Origin: Cristatella mucedo
Lineage: Eukaryota > Bryozoa > Phylactolaemata > Cristatellidae
Assembly: GCA_009760855.2 (NCBI GenBank)
Contig: WPIO01000045.1
Coordinates: 152,001-216,000, forward strand
Reading direction: 5' to 3'
DNA length: 64,000 nt
The notes under the pieces were generated by a model. The model searched no databases. It was not told where the DNA came from and saw only the letters and a program-made list of their open reading frames with translations. The position numbers were made by a program, and so were the translations under genes. Each line of letters starts with the position of its first letter. Position 1 is the first letter of the stretch. Below are positions 33,801 to 44,230 of this stretch, one piece after another.

Positions 33801-34199
33801 CAAAGATTGAGTGAAAAAGACAAACACCAACTAATAGTGACTCTGACAGCATGACAGTAACAGAAAGCGGCAGAGATAAAAATAAAGCGACAAGGTAAGT
33901 TGAATGTCTGTAAAAAAGAGCAGATTAGTTGCCTTGGGCGCTGACAATATAGAAATAGAGGACTCAGATATGATAGAGGGGATCGAGTGGTATGTAAAGC
34001 CACATTGAAACAGCCAGACGAGGATTTGAAAAGGCCGGATGATGCTAAAGAGGATGGAAAATGTGCCGGTCAAGAGACGCAGGTTGACAGGCAAAGTGAC
34101 GATTGAGCAGCAGAATAGATTTGGGCATACCTTTTAGAATAGACAAGCACAGAGTTGTGAGTGGCGGGGCTGAGACCAGATGCAATCACACTGCACCCA
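30826..34199. other. Unassigned region, partly GC-rich (about 31.0-32.3 kb)
   Basis: Between 31000 and 32260 the base composition is clearly richer in G+C and short frames open on both strands, for example 30959-31219 and 31231-31518 on plus and 31775-31431 on minus. I recognise no protein family in them, and none starts a convincing gene. 33700-34100 is purine-rich on the plus strand. No RNA gene or repeat recognised. Confidence 0.3.
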
Positions 34200-34420
34200 G
34201 AGGAATATTAATACAAATAAGAATAATACATTCATATAGCGCCTTCAGACCACTCAATCAATTTCTAGGCAGCCTATATAGCTGCAAAGGAAGCAAGATC
34301 GTGAGGTTAGTGAGACTGTGCACAACGTCAACAAGCAAAACGGGGTTTGAGGTCGCGGCTGACGGCACTGGATCAACTTGCCAATTAGGTTAGTGGCAGC
34401 ATTCGCCAATTTGAAGAGAA
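34200..34420 (-). mobile_element. LINE A 3' tail fragment, diverged
   Basis: AATAATACATTCATATAGCG, CCTTCAGACCACTCAATC and TTTCTAGGCAGCCTATATAG, then TTAGTGGCAGCATTC from the 3' UTR (A1: TTAGTGGCAGCATGAAC). Confidence 0.6.
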
Positions 34421-34577
34421 CTGATAATGTGCTAGATTAGACCACTTGCATGTTGTGAACGAATTTCTAGCTGAACGTATGCAGAGTAGGCATATACATT
34501 TTACTGGAGATCTACGGTTATTGCTCCAACAGAAGCCGAAAACAATGCCAATTTAATTCGGCAGAGTCAGGACAGCT

Positions 34578-35190
34578 TTAAAGTGTCACATGTAAAGAGA
34601 CACCGAAACTCTGTATAGATTTACAGCTTGAATCGAGACTAGCAGGACGCGACCGAGGCTGGGAGAATAAATAGACGGCGCCAAAATGACCTTCGATGTG
34701 CTCTTCAATCCGTCTACAGTTCTTTAGCACTTCCGTTTCCGTACCCCAAGTTCTAGTGGCGCTGGAATCCTTGTATGCCTCCACACCGTAAAGTATTTCA
34801 ACAAGACCCTCATCCAAATCTGGGGAGCTTCGCTCACTCGTGCCAACGTCACATCGACTCAGGCAGCGTGTCCGCCATTGGGTCGAGCATGGAAACTGCT
34901 TTTTTAGCCAAACTGTGGCCTTTTCAGTCAAATTAATCGTAGCCTTCTTTGCAAATTGGTGCTGCAGATTTATCTTGATAGCGAAGGGCGAATCTTCCTA
35001 ACATGGCAGATGCTTGACTTCTGGTTCCAAGGTCAAACTTGGGCGTCTATCCGACCATTTCCCATAGGAGCACTCGGATCTTGGTATACGGAAAATGAGT
35101 GAAGCCTCAATGTCCTTGGCATCAAAGCTGCGTACCAAAGGCTCATCCGGAAATTTCACATAAGGCACGCTGTCATCGGCAGGCCATGAT
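34578..35190 (-). pseudogene. Possible broken coding segment, unknown protein
   Basis: A minus-strand frame runs about 200 codons with one in-frame TAG (34998-35000). It reads PADDSVPYVKFPDEPLVRS, FDAKDIEASLIFRIPRSE, then after the stop INLQHQFAKKATINLTEKAT, and later DLDEGLVEILYGVEAYK. The composition, rich in D, E and K, looks protein-like. I recognise no family. It abuts a (TAA)n and LINE A fragment at 35189, which may have cut it. Chance openness remains possible. Confidence 0.25.
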
Positions 35191-35285
35191 AATAATAATA
35201 ATAAATTTGCTCTAGAGTCAAAGATTTGACCGTGGAGCTGATATGGTCGTCTAACGAGAAGGTAGCTTTGGAATATGACACCTAG
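35189..35285 (-). mobile_element. LINE A internal fragment with (TAA)n
   Basis: TTTGACCGTGGAGCTGATAT, GGTCGTCTAACGAGAAGG and GGAATATGACACCTAGATG match A1 at about 20150-20205. A (TAA)n run at 35189-35203 directly abuts it without the usual hairpin. Confidence 0.65.
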
Positions 35286-36811
35286 ATGTGGGGGGCCCTG
35301 TTCTCTGCAGAGTAAAGTGAACGTACTGTTGTTCAGCACGATACCGCTCAGCCCGTGGCAGGGGGAGAACGGCATAGTCTACACTTGTTTAATATTCATA
35401 TCATCTAATAAAATATTTTTACTTTTTGCAAAACTCAAAGTGCGACGTCACACAGCGGCAGCTGGGCAGTGCCCTGGGGCAGTGTTAAATATATCCAGCT
35501 TCAGTATTATCAAAACCCACAGCTTGTGCTTTAGAGGCTCAATGATGTCTAGCTTAAAAAAAGTTATTGAAAAATAGCAGCAAAGTTTGCCTGCTCCAAG
35601 ACGAGAACCTATGACAAGTGTCATGCAGTACAAGCACTTAAACACTGCACAAAGACTCTGTGATGATGATAAAGTTGTGTCGGTTGCCGTGCCAGTTGTT
35701 ATTCCTGCTGGAGGGAATATTTTTCTGAGCTATTACTTATACTCCTTCGTATTTTAAAAGTATTTTGTAGTATAAGTCTAGTATTAAACCGGTTGTGAAA
35801 TGTACACCGACCCTTCTCTGAGGCTATTTGACCAGCCTGAACCTTCATTGGTCAGGTAGTGGCTATGGTCTCTTGCCTCAGATCAAATTAGGAGCTATAG
35901 CTGCAGTTGGGCGACCAATCGCAGTTTAGAACACAAGCGTGCACTCAAAAATTTATCGGATTTGGCTTAAGCCCGCGAGCGGAAGCTGAAAACTTTGGCA
36001 GATAGCCAATCATAAATTGCACTTGAGGCACACGAGTCTTCGTTACTCGTTCAGTAGAGCACTGAATGAGCAACCGCGTGGTTTATATGTCAAACCACGC
36101 TCTGGGAAAATGTTCACAATACTCTGTTTTATGTCATGCATGCAGTCATGAACATGCCCGCAGATTGGCATTGCCAATCGGACGTTAGACTAACGAAAGG
36201 TGCCTGCCTTTGCAGCAAGCGATTGGGGTCAGCTAACTGAGCCTACTGCCTATTGCAACTATGACCAGCCATCGGTGTGCTTATTGCGGCTGTTCAAAGG
36301 TAGAGCCGTGCCCTGGTTACCCTCACCCTCCCAGTGGGCTGCCGGCCGGCGGTCTGTTGTTGAGGTTTGCCTTCCCAAGCCGGCAGCTTCTCGGGCTGAA
36401 CATAGGCTGATGTATGTCTCTGTTGGAACTAGTCACCACCACGATCCCCTGTTATGTAGGCTCGCCTTCCTCTTCTCTAGTTTGAAGCTAGAAAGTGCCC
36501 GAATGATGTAAAGTCCGTGTCATCTAAGTCAAAGCGGTTTATTCAACCATCAATAAGGGGACAAGGTGTGAGTCCCGGCCATAACAAACAAATCACCCAG
36601 AAGCCCAAAGTGCAGCTGGCTGACTATGACCACAGATGTCTAGTTCATGAGGTCTAAATAATAGATGACACAATTTTTAACTTACTACTAAAAACCCATT
36701 AGTAGTCACAAGCAAGGCCAAAATCTGACGATTTAGCAGGCATGCGGTGTCTTTACCCACAATTGAGAACTTCCGTTTAGCTATTAAACCAGCCAACTTG
36801 AGGAAGGAGGG
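35286..36811. other. Unassigned region
   Basis: Short frames only (such as 36200-36511 on plus), no family recognised. On the minus strand TTGAATAAACCGCTTTGAC near 36530-36550 resembles an LTR polyadenylation region, unsupported by any second LTR. Confidence 0.3.
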
Positions 36812-36814
36812 TAC

Positions 36815-38092
36815 GGACATCCCCCCATGGACATTCTCCTCGGACATTACCCCGCCCCGGAAGAGGACATTCTCCCCTGGAGTAGGACATTTTCTCCCAT
36901 CCCGCATGGAAATGCCATGATATAAGCTCTCCTGCTTACATCTCTTTTAAAAATATTATGTAGTATTTAATGTATAACATATTCCTACAATACAGTCATT
37001 GGAAATGCGGTCAATTCAGCACTGCTTTTCGGCAGACCATCAAGTGCATGGGCAAAGCTCTGCCCCGGTGGCCAGCAGCAGACGCTCTCGGCAGCAGCCT
37101 AAAGGGTGTAGCAGTATCATCGGCAGCCGCTGACGCCTGCGACCCTCCCGACTTCGGCACAGCCAGCTACAGCTTGTCAAAAGCTCACCGACACCGACGC
37201 CACCGGTGCCGCCGACATCGTGCTGGCCGTACCGCCTCCGTCGGTCGTGCTATTGAGTCGCCGCTTATACTGAGTTTTTTTTAACTTCGACAGAGCGTAA
37301 ACTTCATTTGATCATGTATATATGCAGTCATCCCTTGCCACTTTGTGCTTCAACTTTCGCAGCTTCACTCTATCGCGGCTGTTTCAAATATCTTCATTAA
37401 AAATTTGATCGAGATTGTGAAAATGATACAGCGTGCTCGGTTGTCTGAGTCAACTAGACCCCATGAATCCCAATTAAAGTTAAAATTACTGCACGTTTGG
37501 GCTGTTGATCTATTTATTGGAGGATCCCGACAAATGCTCCAGCGTCAGATGCAGCCTCATGGAGACCAATAACTTTGCTTTCCTTATCAGCACAGTACAC
37601 CTCTTCATCATCATCGAACAAATTGCACTATTTTCATTAGCTATTGGCTGTGTGTAAAAACTGCATGTGTGTAATTAAATATATACTAATAATAATATGA
37701 TATTTTTAACATCGTCTTATTATCCCTTACTTTGTCTAATATATTGGGTAATACAGGTGTAGTGGTGACTACAAGGGTGTTATTTCATGTCCAGCGGACT
37801 ATAATAATATTAAAACTAAATTAGAGGGTCGTGAACGGTTTTTCTACGCCTTAGTTACGAAAATATTTGACTTATAAATAAAGAATCGTACTTCGTGGAA
37901 ATTTAGCTATCACGGCAGAGTCTGGAACCAATTAAGCACGATAAACGAGGGACAACTGTATATATCTGTAGTCTTAGTTATACATTCATCAACATAGGGG
38001 GAAATGTCCTAACTCGGGGGAATGTCCGATGGGGAAAAGTCCTAGGGTTCGCCAGGGGGAAATGTCTGGGTGAAACGTCCGGGGGAATGTCC
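36815..38092. mobile_element. DNA transposon-like element with multi-copy GGACATT(C)CCCC ends
   Basis: The left end carries five GGACAT...CCCC motifs (36815, 36829, 36842, 36865, 36885). The right end carries six motifs of reversed form, GGGGGAAATGTCC and variants (37997, 38016, 38031, 38055, 38068, 38081). The outermost motifs are directly flanked by TAC on both sides (36812-36814 and 38093-38095), a likely 3-bp target duplication. No transposase frame lies inside, so it is non-autonomous. Another element is nested within it (37325-37958). Superfamily unknown: 3-bp duplication and subterminal repeats fit several groups. Confidence 0.6.
37325..37958 (+). mobile_element. Tc1/mariner-pogo-type MITE, nested
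   Basis: Begins CAGTCATCCCTTGCCAC and ends CGATAAACGAGGGACAACTG, so the ends share CAGT..TCCCT as inverted repeats. Inner hallmarks are TTCACTCTATCGCGGC near the left, GGGTAATACAGGTGTAGTGG (about 37747) and AAGGGTGTTATTTCATGTC in the middle, and TCGTACTTCGTGGAAATTTA with TCTGGAACCAATTAAGC near the right. I recognise this as a widespread short animal DNA transposon pattern. It sits in TATATA-rich flanks, in keeping with TA insertion. No transposase. Confidence 0.6.
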
Positions 38093-38913
38093 TACAACCA
38101 AAAGAGGGTTGTGTATCAACACCACCATTCGCGCAAATTTGAAGCCTAATGAGCTGTTTTACCTCATAGTTTTTACTCCCGTTGATGGTAGTCTGCGTAT
38201 ATTAACAGGTACATATTATGCACGCTAGTAACCAAGAATGCCTCGTAAATAGCCTTTACGGGTCTGAAGAAGTTGGTGGCTTACTTGTTCTGGCTATTGA
38301 CCTGGATCGCCTCTCCGTAGAGAGCATATCGCTGCTAAGCGCTGAAAAATGATATATTTTACCTTGACCTCTGTCTCAAATAGATTCAAGGAGGGTGGGC
38401 ATTATAATTGCTAGAAGAACCTAACTTAAATCTATATCTTATATTCTAAAGTTGAAATTGTGCAGAATTTAGGGTTAGGGTCAATTTCACTTGTTTGAAG
38501 GCGATATTTTTAAAAGCTGAGTGATGCGTAATGAGTCTCAGATTACTAACAAGGATGAATGCAAACTTATACTAATGCATTTTGATATAGGCTGAATTCC
38601 GTTTTAAATTTGGTAATTTGTGCACTTGAAATTCAATTACAATAGAAAATGAGGAGATATCAAGCGTGGCAGCCGGTATAAGTCATTGGAGAGACCATTA
38701 GTGATATAAGAATTCTTTAATTCATCTTCGCAGCAAAATTTCATGGTTAATTAATTGAAAATGTGGCTGCAGTCTAAAGACCGCCCACGAAATTTACCAC
38801 TTTAAAATTAATATTAACACATTAGAAAAAGCTCCCTCGGATAAATCAATTGTTATGCTTAAAATTGCTCCAAATGCTAATCTTTTAACACAAGCTGATT
38901 ATTTCTTGCACGA
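38093..38913. other. Unassigned AT-rich region
   Basis: No gene or known repeat recognised. Confidence 0.35.
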
Positions 38914-38925
38914 AGGAGAGAGAGA

Positions 38926-38982
<57 letters not shown>
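38914..38982. repeat. (GA)n microsatellite
   Basis: GGAGAGAGAGAGGGAGAGAG followed by a pure GA run. Confidence 0.95.
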
Positions 38983-38984
<2 letters not shown>

Positions 38985-40741
38985 TCTTCAGGTGACCCAA
39001 AGTGTGTAATGGACCTTCGGCTAACTTCTTCTCAGTACCTACGGGTATTTCACGGACACCTTCGATGTGAATATAGTTGGGTTGCCCTCGGATAGGCTAA
39101 TTGGGGAGAATGATATAATAATTAAAGCAACGGAAGTAATCAATACTTTTTATATTATGAGCAGACTTACTTTGGATCAATGTATATCACATTAAGTAAA
39201 AGACCTACACCATAGAGTATCTATTTCATGAATTCCTATTGGGTAACATATTTTACAAAGCAAATGAATGCTTTTTATTAGTGGTTATATGATTCTTAAG
39301 GCTCCATAAGGATTTATGTAAGAGCTCTAGCATTAATAACTTATATTTTAAAGCTTCTCTATAAGTTGCTATCCACAAGATTCTTCCAAGCCTCAAGTCC
39401 TCATAGGTCGTAGTTTTCTTTCGTAGCGATTCAGCAAATATAAATAAAAAATGGCTGATTTAATAATATTCAACTTTGTGATGTAGAACTGCCTTCTTCT
39501 GTTAAAGTCATACATTTAATTTTGAGCTTTAATATTTTACATAAACTATACTTTACTAGCGACTTTTTCATGAAAAATGCAGCCTCATGTAAAACCAGTA
39601 ATTTGTACATCTTTATGTGTTTACTTATAAAAAAAAGGAGTTTAAGCTCCCGCACTTGCACTGACGTTTTTTGAAATAGAAACTAAATGCGGGTTTTGTA
39701 TACCAAGGGTAAAGTACTAGAATGCACTGCAGTGTTTAAACTAAATAGCTATATATTACGACCTTAAGTGGGTTTCTTGCATCATGATTAATTGATGAAC
39801 AATCTGAAATTGTTAATACTCCTACTCTCAAGAGTGCTAGATATGAAGCTTTTTCTGACACATTTTCATTAAAGATATATCTTCCATTAAATTACGATCC
39901 TCAAAATACAACTCTTTATTTTATATTGTTATTGATATTTAGAGTTATGAGAAGTTAATGACTGTAGCTAATCTAACATGGAAGATTTGCAAAAAGGTTA
40001 ATCTCGGATGTCAGATGAGCCTCTAGGTCAGTCTGGAACGGTCCAACGCATAGTCACTTAAAGCCGCCGTGTATTACCATGGATAAGAATCAAAATGCTG
40101 ATTAACTTTGATACTCTCCTGAATATTGGTTATTCAACAGCTAGCGACACAGTAGAAACACTAGAAACAAGTTTATCCTGTAAAACAAATTGATTAAGTT
40201 AACCTTTAAAACCCATTGATTAAGTTCAAGTAAAATTGTGAGCCAAATCGTGTGAGTGCATGCTTGAGAGGTTGGAGGTATCATATGCGGCTGAACCGTT
40301 GCGGTGAGCTCGGCTGAGGGTCTAATTGCCTAGCGGAGCATTGCTTTTCTTCATTCTCTGGAAATATTTATGAAATCCAATGGTAGCCTTTAAGAAGTAA
40401 GACTTTTTGCCTGGAAGTGCTGAAAAGCAGTATTCACTTTGTTGACTCCACAAGGACATACGAATCACAGCGTCTCACTAGCTCACACAAGCATTAGGAC
40501 AGAGGCAAAGAAGCTGAATAAGGGAATTGAAGTAATCATTGCTCGATGTATGTTACTCATACATTTCTCTGGAGCTCTTGAACTTTTTTAAGCCATTGCT
40601 AGCTTTGATAATTTCCCCCACCTTTTAGTAGGCACACTTAGCAATTGAGACGGGTTAATAATGCAGTGAGGGTTTGTTCTTAAACAGCATCTCCAAGTGG
40701 CCGACATGAAGAGAGTGAAGCCCGACACTCGCAATGGTAGG
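38983..40741. other. Unassigned AT-rich region
   Basis: No frame above about 65 codons and no recognised repeat. Confidence 0.35.
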
Positions 40742-40768
40742 CTAAAATTAGAGCTGCTCTAATTTTAG
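40742..40768. repeat. 27-bp palindrome with one-base centre
   Basis: Arms CTAAAATTAGAGC and GCTCTAATTTTAG, 13 bases each and perfectly complementary, around a single T. Confidence 0.85.
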
Positions 40769-41234
40769 AGGGACACCAGGCTTGCCGATAAATATAGTGT
40801 ATATATTATCACTATTGCGATTCATAAAGTTAGATACACTTAGGTGCGATTGACTTTTATGGACGCTCGAGTGGTATAAATGGCTTCAAATGCTGAGCAA
40901 ATGTTTAGATTAGCCAGTGAGTAGGTTCAGCTGAATCTATTCGGCATGAAATTGGATGCTACTGGAGAGTGGTTGGCTCTGTAACCTGATTGGTTCGCTT
41001 AATTAAGCGAAGATGGACTTCGGTTGATATTTTAGCTGCCCGGTCACAGCCTGCTTATCATAGCTGTAGCGGAAATTGAATCTATATGATGGCGATCAGA
41101 AATAAAGTATCAATATATTTAAATTTAACAGTGGCGCATAAACGGCAAGAATATTTACAGAGAGAACCGCAGAGATGCCAGGCGTGAATTGCAAACTATG
41201 AATTAGTGATCATGTTTCTTGCTTTAATGGCTGA

Positions 41235-41400
41235 CGATGTAAGGATATTGCTTTTCACGACCTCGGTCCCAAGGTCGTGGGTTTGCGGTTGGTGATTCTT
41301 TATCGCCACTGCAAGTGGTGGTTATAGCCGTCAAGCCTCTTCTGTCGCTATACAGAAGAGGCTGTTAATAAGCTGGTATTTCTCATGAAAAAAACGCTGC
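41235..41400 (+). mobile_element. SINE-2 copy
   Basis: CACGACCTCGGTCCCAAGG, AGGTCGTGGGTTTGCGG (B-box position), then the body TATCGCCACTGCAAGTGGTG, GTTATAGCCGTCAAGCC, TCTTCTGTCGCTATACAG and AGAGGCTGTTAATAAGC. The CCACTGC/GTGGTGG pair forms a short hairpin shared by all copies. Confidence 0.68.
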
Positions 41401-41544
41401 TTCAGAAGGCGGACAGAAATATGCGGCTTAATACGGACTCCCAAAAAGCCGGATGAAACAAATGCTTTTGCACAGGTATCCGCTTTTTCAAGATTAACTA
41501 CCGTAACTGGTGAACTCATTTGGTAGCAATTGGTATGAGGCTAG

Positions 41545-41655
41545 TGGGAGTGCAATTACTACGGAGCTATCCCTTTGTAGCAAATTTAAAGCACCTGAAA
41601 AAAGTTGAGTTCTCTGAGGGTACTTTATCAAGTGCATTATTATTATTAAAAGCTG
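41545..41655 (+). mobile_element. LINE A 3' tail fragment
   Basis: TTTGTAGCAAATTTAAAGC, ACCTGAAAAAAGTTGAG and TTCTCTGAGGGTACTTTATC followed by (ATT)n. Confidence 0.65.
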
Positions 41656-42039
41656 TCTCATTTATCTGGCCATTTGGCATCTGTAAGATATTCCTTGTTT
41701 CATTGCAGTTTTTTGAGAATACCGATAGGATAAGCGAAAGTGCATAATGAGATTGTGTAACCGATTATTGTGCAGCCTCTGCCAAAATGCACTAAGCGGC
41801 ATAGAAATGCATTATGCTTGAAGCATGATTTGCCATAACAGGATTGCGTCTCAAACTCAAATTAAATAATAGTTAAAGTTTTAAGTTAACAGTATCATAC
41901 CACTGCATTTTCAAAATAAAGTTATGGGTACTCCTGCCAACCAAGTATATGCTCGCTTCATAAACTTCCTGTGAGCAATAACTTAAATCAGCATCGATGT
42001 GTATGTTTATCCCCATCCTGGCCCAGTTTCCTTAACAGC
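41656..42039. other. Unassigned region
   Basis: Nothing recognised. Confidence 0.35.
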
Positions 42040-42105
42040 ATCTACAAAGTGCCTAAAACGAAATTAAGTACTCTGAAGCTGCTATACAAATGTGTAAATA
42101 GTATT
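42040..42105 (+). mobile_element. LINE A or SINE-1 tail fragment
   Basis: CTACAAAGTGCCTAAAACG, AAATTAAGTACTCTGAAGC and TGCTATACAAATGTG keep the tail order, but no head or body on the plus strand. Confidence 0.45.
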
Positions 42106-42119
42106 ACCATTAATTTGTA

Positions 42120-42240
42120 TCCAGACGCTCCACATACGCTACGGGCCCCAAGCCCACAACCTTGGTCGACAAATCCATTCACTTTGACTTTTTCGTGGAG
42201 AACACCTTAACCACTGGGCCAAACCAGCTTTGGCACCAAA
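42120..42240 (-). mobile_element. SINE-1 head
   Basis: On the minus strand GGCCCAGTGGTTAAGGTGTT (A-box region) and GGTTGTGGGCTTGGGGCCC (B-box region), about 70 bases apart. The tail is missing or lost. Confidence 0.5.
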
Positions 42241-42974
42241 TGGCCTTCAATTCATGTTATTTCTTGATTTTCCAACTGGGTTGAAACATCGTGCCTACTG
42301 GGGAGGTTTTGCCATCCGACTCACAAGAAATACCACTGCAGATTTGATCCTTAGAATCACGGCTAGCGACATATCGGCTCCGCAACGGTGCACACATCTA
42401 TGCCGACAGCAGCACACGGCAACAACGTAGTGCACCTTTACCTAAAAATGACATGGCAATATTCGTAGCCTAGAGAAGTCTATTCGACAACGAAGGAGGT
42501 TTACAGGCTTCCAGAATCATGAATGGGTACAGCAACTGTCTTCCGTCTCCTAGTCTATTGTGAAAAGTCTGGAAAGGTCTGCTGACCGGAAGCTTACACC
42601 GTCGAAGAAGACCCGAGTTTCTGCCCACTCGCTGGCGCGGAGTGGTCGCACGCCACTCTGTAGCTTCATGAATAGTCCGAAGTGGTCTAGGAGCCAGAAT
42701 TGGTCAAGTATCAGTTAAGGGAGACCTGCATCGTCCGTCACCTGACGTAAACTAGCAAGCAGTGCAAGGGGTCTGTAACGGACCACCGATACTAAATTAG
42801 CAGACCTTTTTGGCAGCCAGTGGCATCCATGTGTTACTCTGGCGAGCAGTAAGGTCTAATCAGCCCACTCAGCCCTGCCCACTAAATTTTACAGCTCTCC
42901 AGTCAGGGCCCGCTCATGGGCGGCTTTGGATTCTAAGAATAACCATAATCCACTTCAATTAAGCTAAAATCAAT
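42241..42974. other. Unassigned region
   Basis: Moderately GC-rich between 42550 and 42720; no frame or family recognised. Confidence 0.3.
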
Positions 42975-43095
42975 TAACCATTCGACCGTGCTTCCTTTGC
43001 AGCCAATATAAAGTGCCTAGAGAGGGATTAAGTTATCTGACGGTGCTATATCAAATGCATTATTATTGTTATTATTATTCTTATTAACCAGATAT
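42975..43095 (+). mobile_element. LINE A 3' tail fragment
   Basis: CCATTCGACCGTGCTTCC, TTTGCAGCCAATATAAAG, TGCCTAGAGAGGGATTAAG and GACGGTGCTATATCAAATGC followed by ATT repeats. Confidence 0.7.
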
Positions 43096-43339
43096 TGGCA
43101 TCACAAAGCTCAAATTTTGAGTTGGTATCGTATTACGCTGTCGTATTGTAACCGAAACTATGGGTGGTAGGCTACATTCAGCCCTAGCGCCACACCTGTC
43201 ATAGCTTAACCATAGCTGCCGTGCCTCAAGGCTAAGGCAAGACCAGTAGCAGTTCGATTAAACCTATTCATAGCACTATTGCATATGCCAGCAATAACGG
43301 AGATACTGAACCATTCAATTTTCAAGCTACATTAACTGC

Positions 43340-43460
43340 TGGATTATGCATGGCAATAGACAACAGTGAGTGCATAAAGCCCAATCAGTTGCCATTCGAA
43401 GAAAAATTGGCTCTACTAAGCTCTAATTGTAGATGCGTGTCGTATTTCGCTGTGTTTAAA

Positions 43461-43495
<35 letters not shown>

Positions 43496-44230
43496 ATCTT
43501 AACCTATTTTTTGTGTGAAATCTCTGGCAATGCATGGCAATTGACTGCAATGGCCTGGGCGAATGTTGAAATCAATTATGACCCGCTGCAAATCGCCAGA
43601 AAGTGGATTAGGAAAGCTAAAACTGTTCTTGCATAATATTAAAATGCACTGTCCTTCGTGAGCAGCCGCATAGTTTCAACAAATAAGCGTCCGAATCCTG
43701 TACAATCCCTCGCATACCGGCCAGAGACGGGCAGGGTTGGAGCTCTAACTTTCATTCATCGTCCAGGGCACGGTGTTTAAACTTGCCGCCACACCATGTT
43801 AACCCATTGTGCAAATACAATCACCAGAAATACACTGCAACGGCGTGGGCAAGTACTTTAATCTATAAGGTTCCAATGGCAAAAACAGAAAGAGGCTGGG
43901 CGAAAATCCACTATCTTATCTTGCTATATATATTCTCCTTTTCAGGTGCAACCGAGAAATGCTGCTATTAATGCTTGCCCGTGGACGATACACTGCAAAT
44001 GACTGCGACGGCTTGGGCTAATGATCAAAGTTCTGTAATCTGCTGCAAGTGATAACAAGTATCGTGCTAATTCAAAGTTAGATTTATGATTAAAGCCCAC
44101 GGTGCTTAATGTGCGATCACATCATTTGTATTCCAACGAGCATGCACAATCTCGGGCAATGCACAGCAAATAGTTGCAGCGGCTCGTTCCAAAGCTTAAA
44201 TTGACAAGAATCTATCACAAATCGTACAGA
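43340..44230. repeat. Degenerate tandem repeat of about 170 bp, block 2
   Basis: Core matches CTGCAATGGCCTGGGC at 43545, CTGCAACGGCGTGGGC at 43835, CTGCGACGGCTTGGGC at 44003 and TTGCAGCGGCTCG at 44174; the last three are 168 and 171 bases apart. Other shared pieces, such as GGTGCTTAATGTGC and GCATGCACAATC, also occur in block 1 at 13.9 kb. A (TA)n run lies at 43466-43491. Confidence 0.55.
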
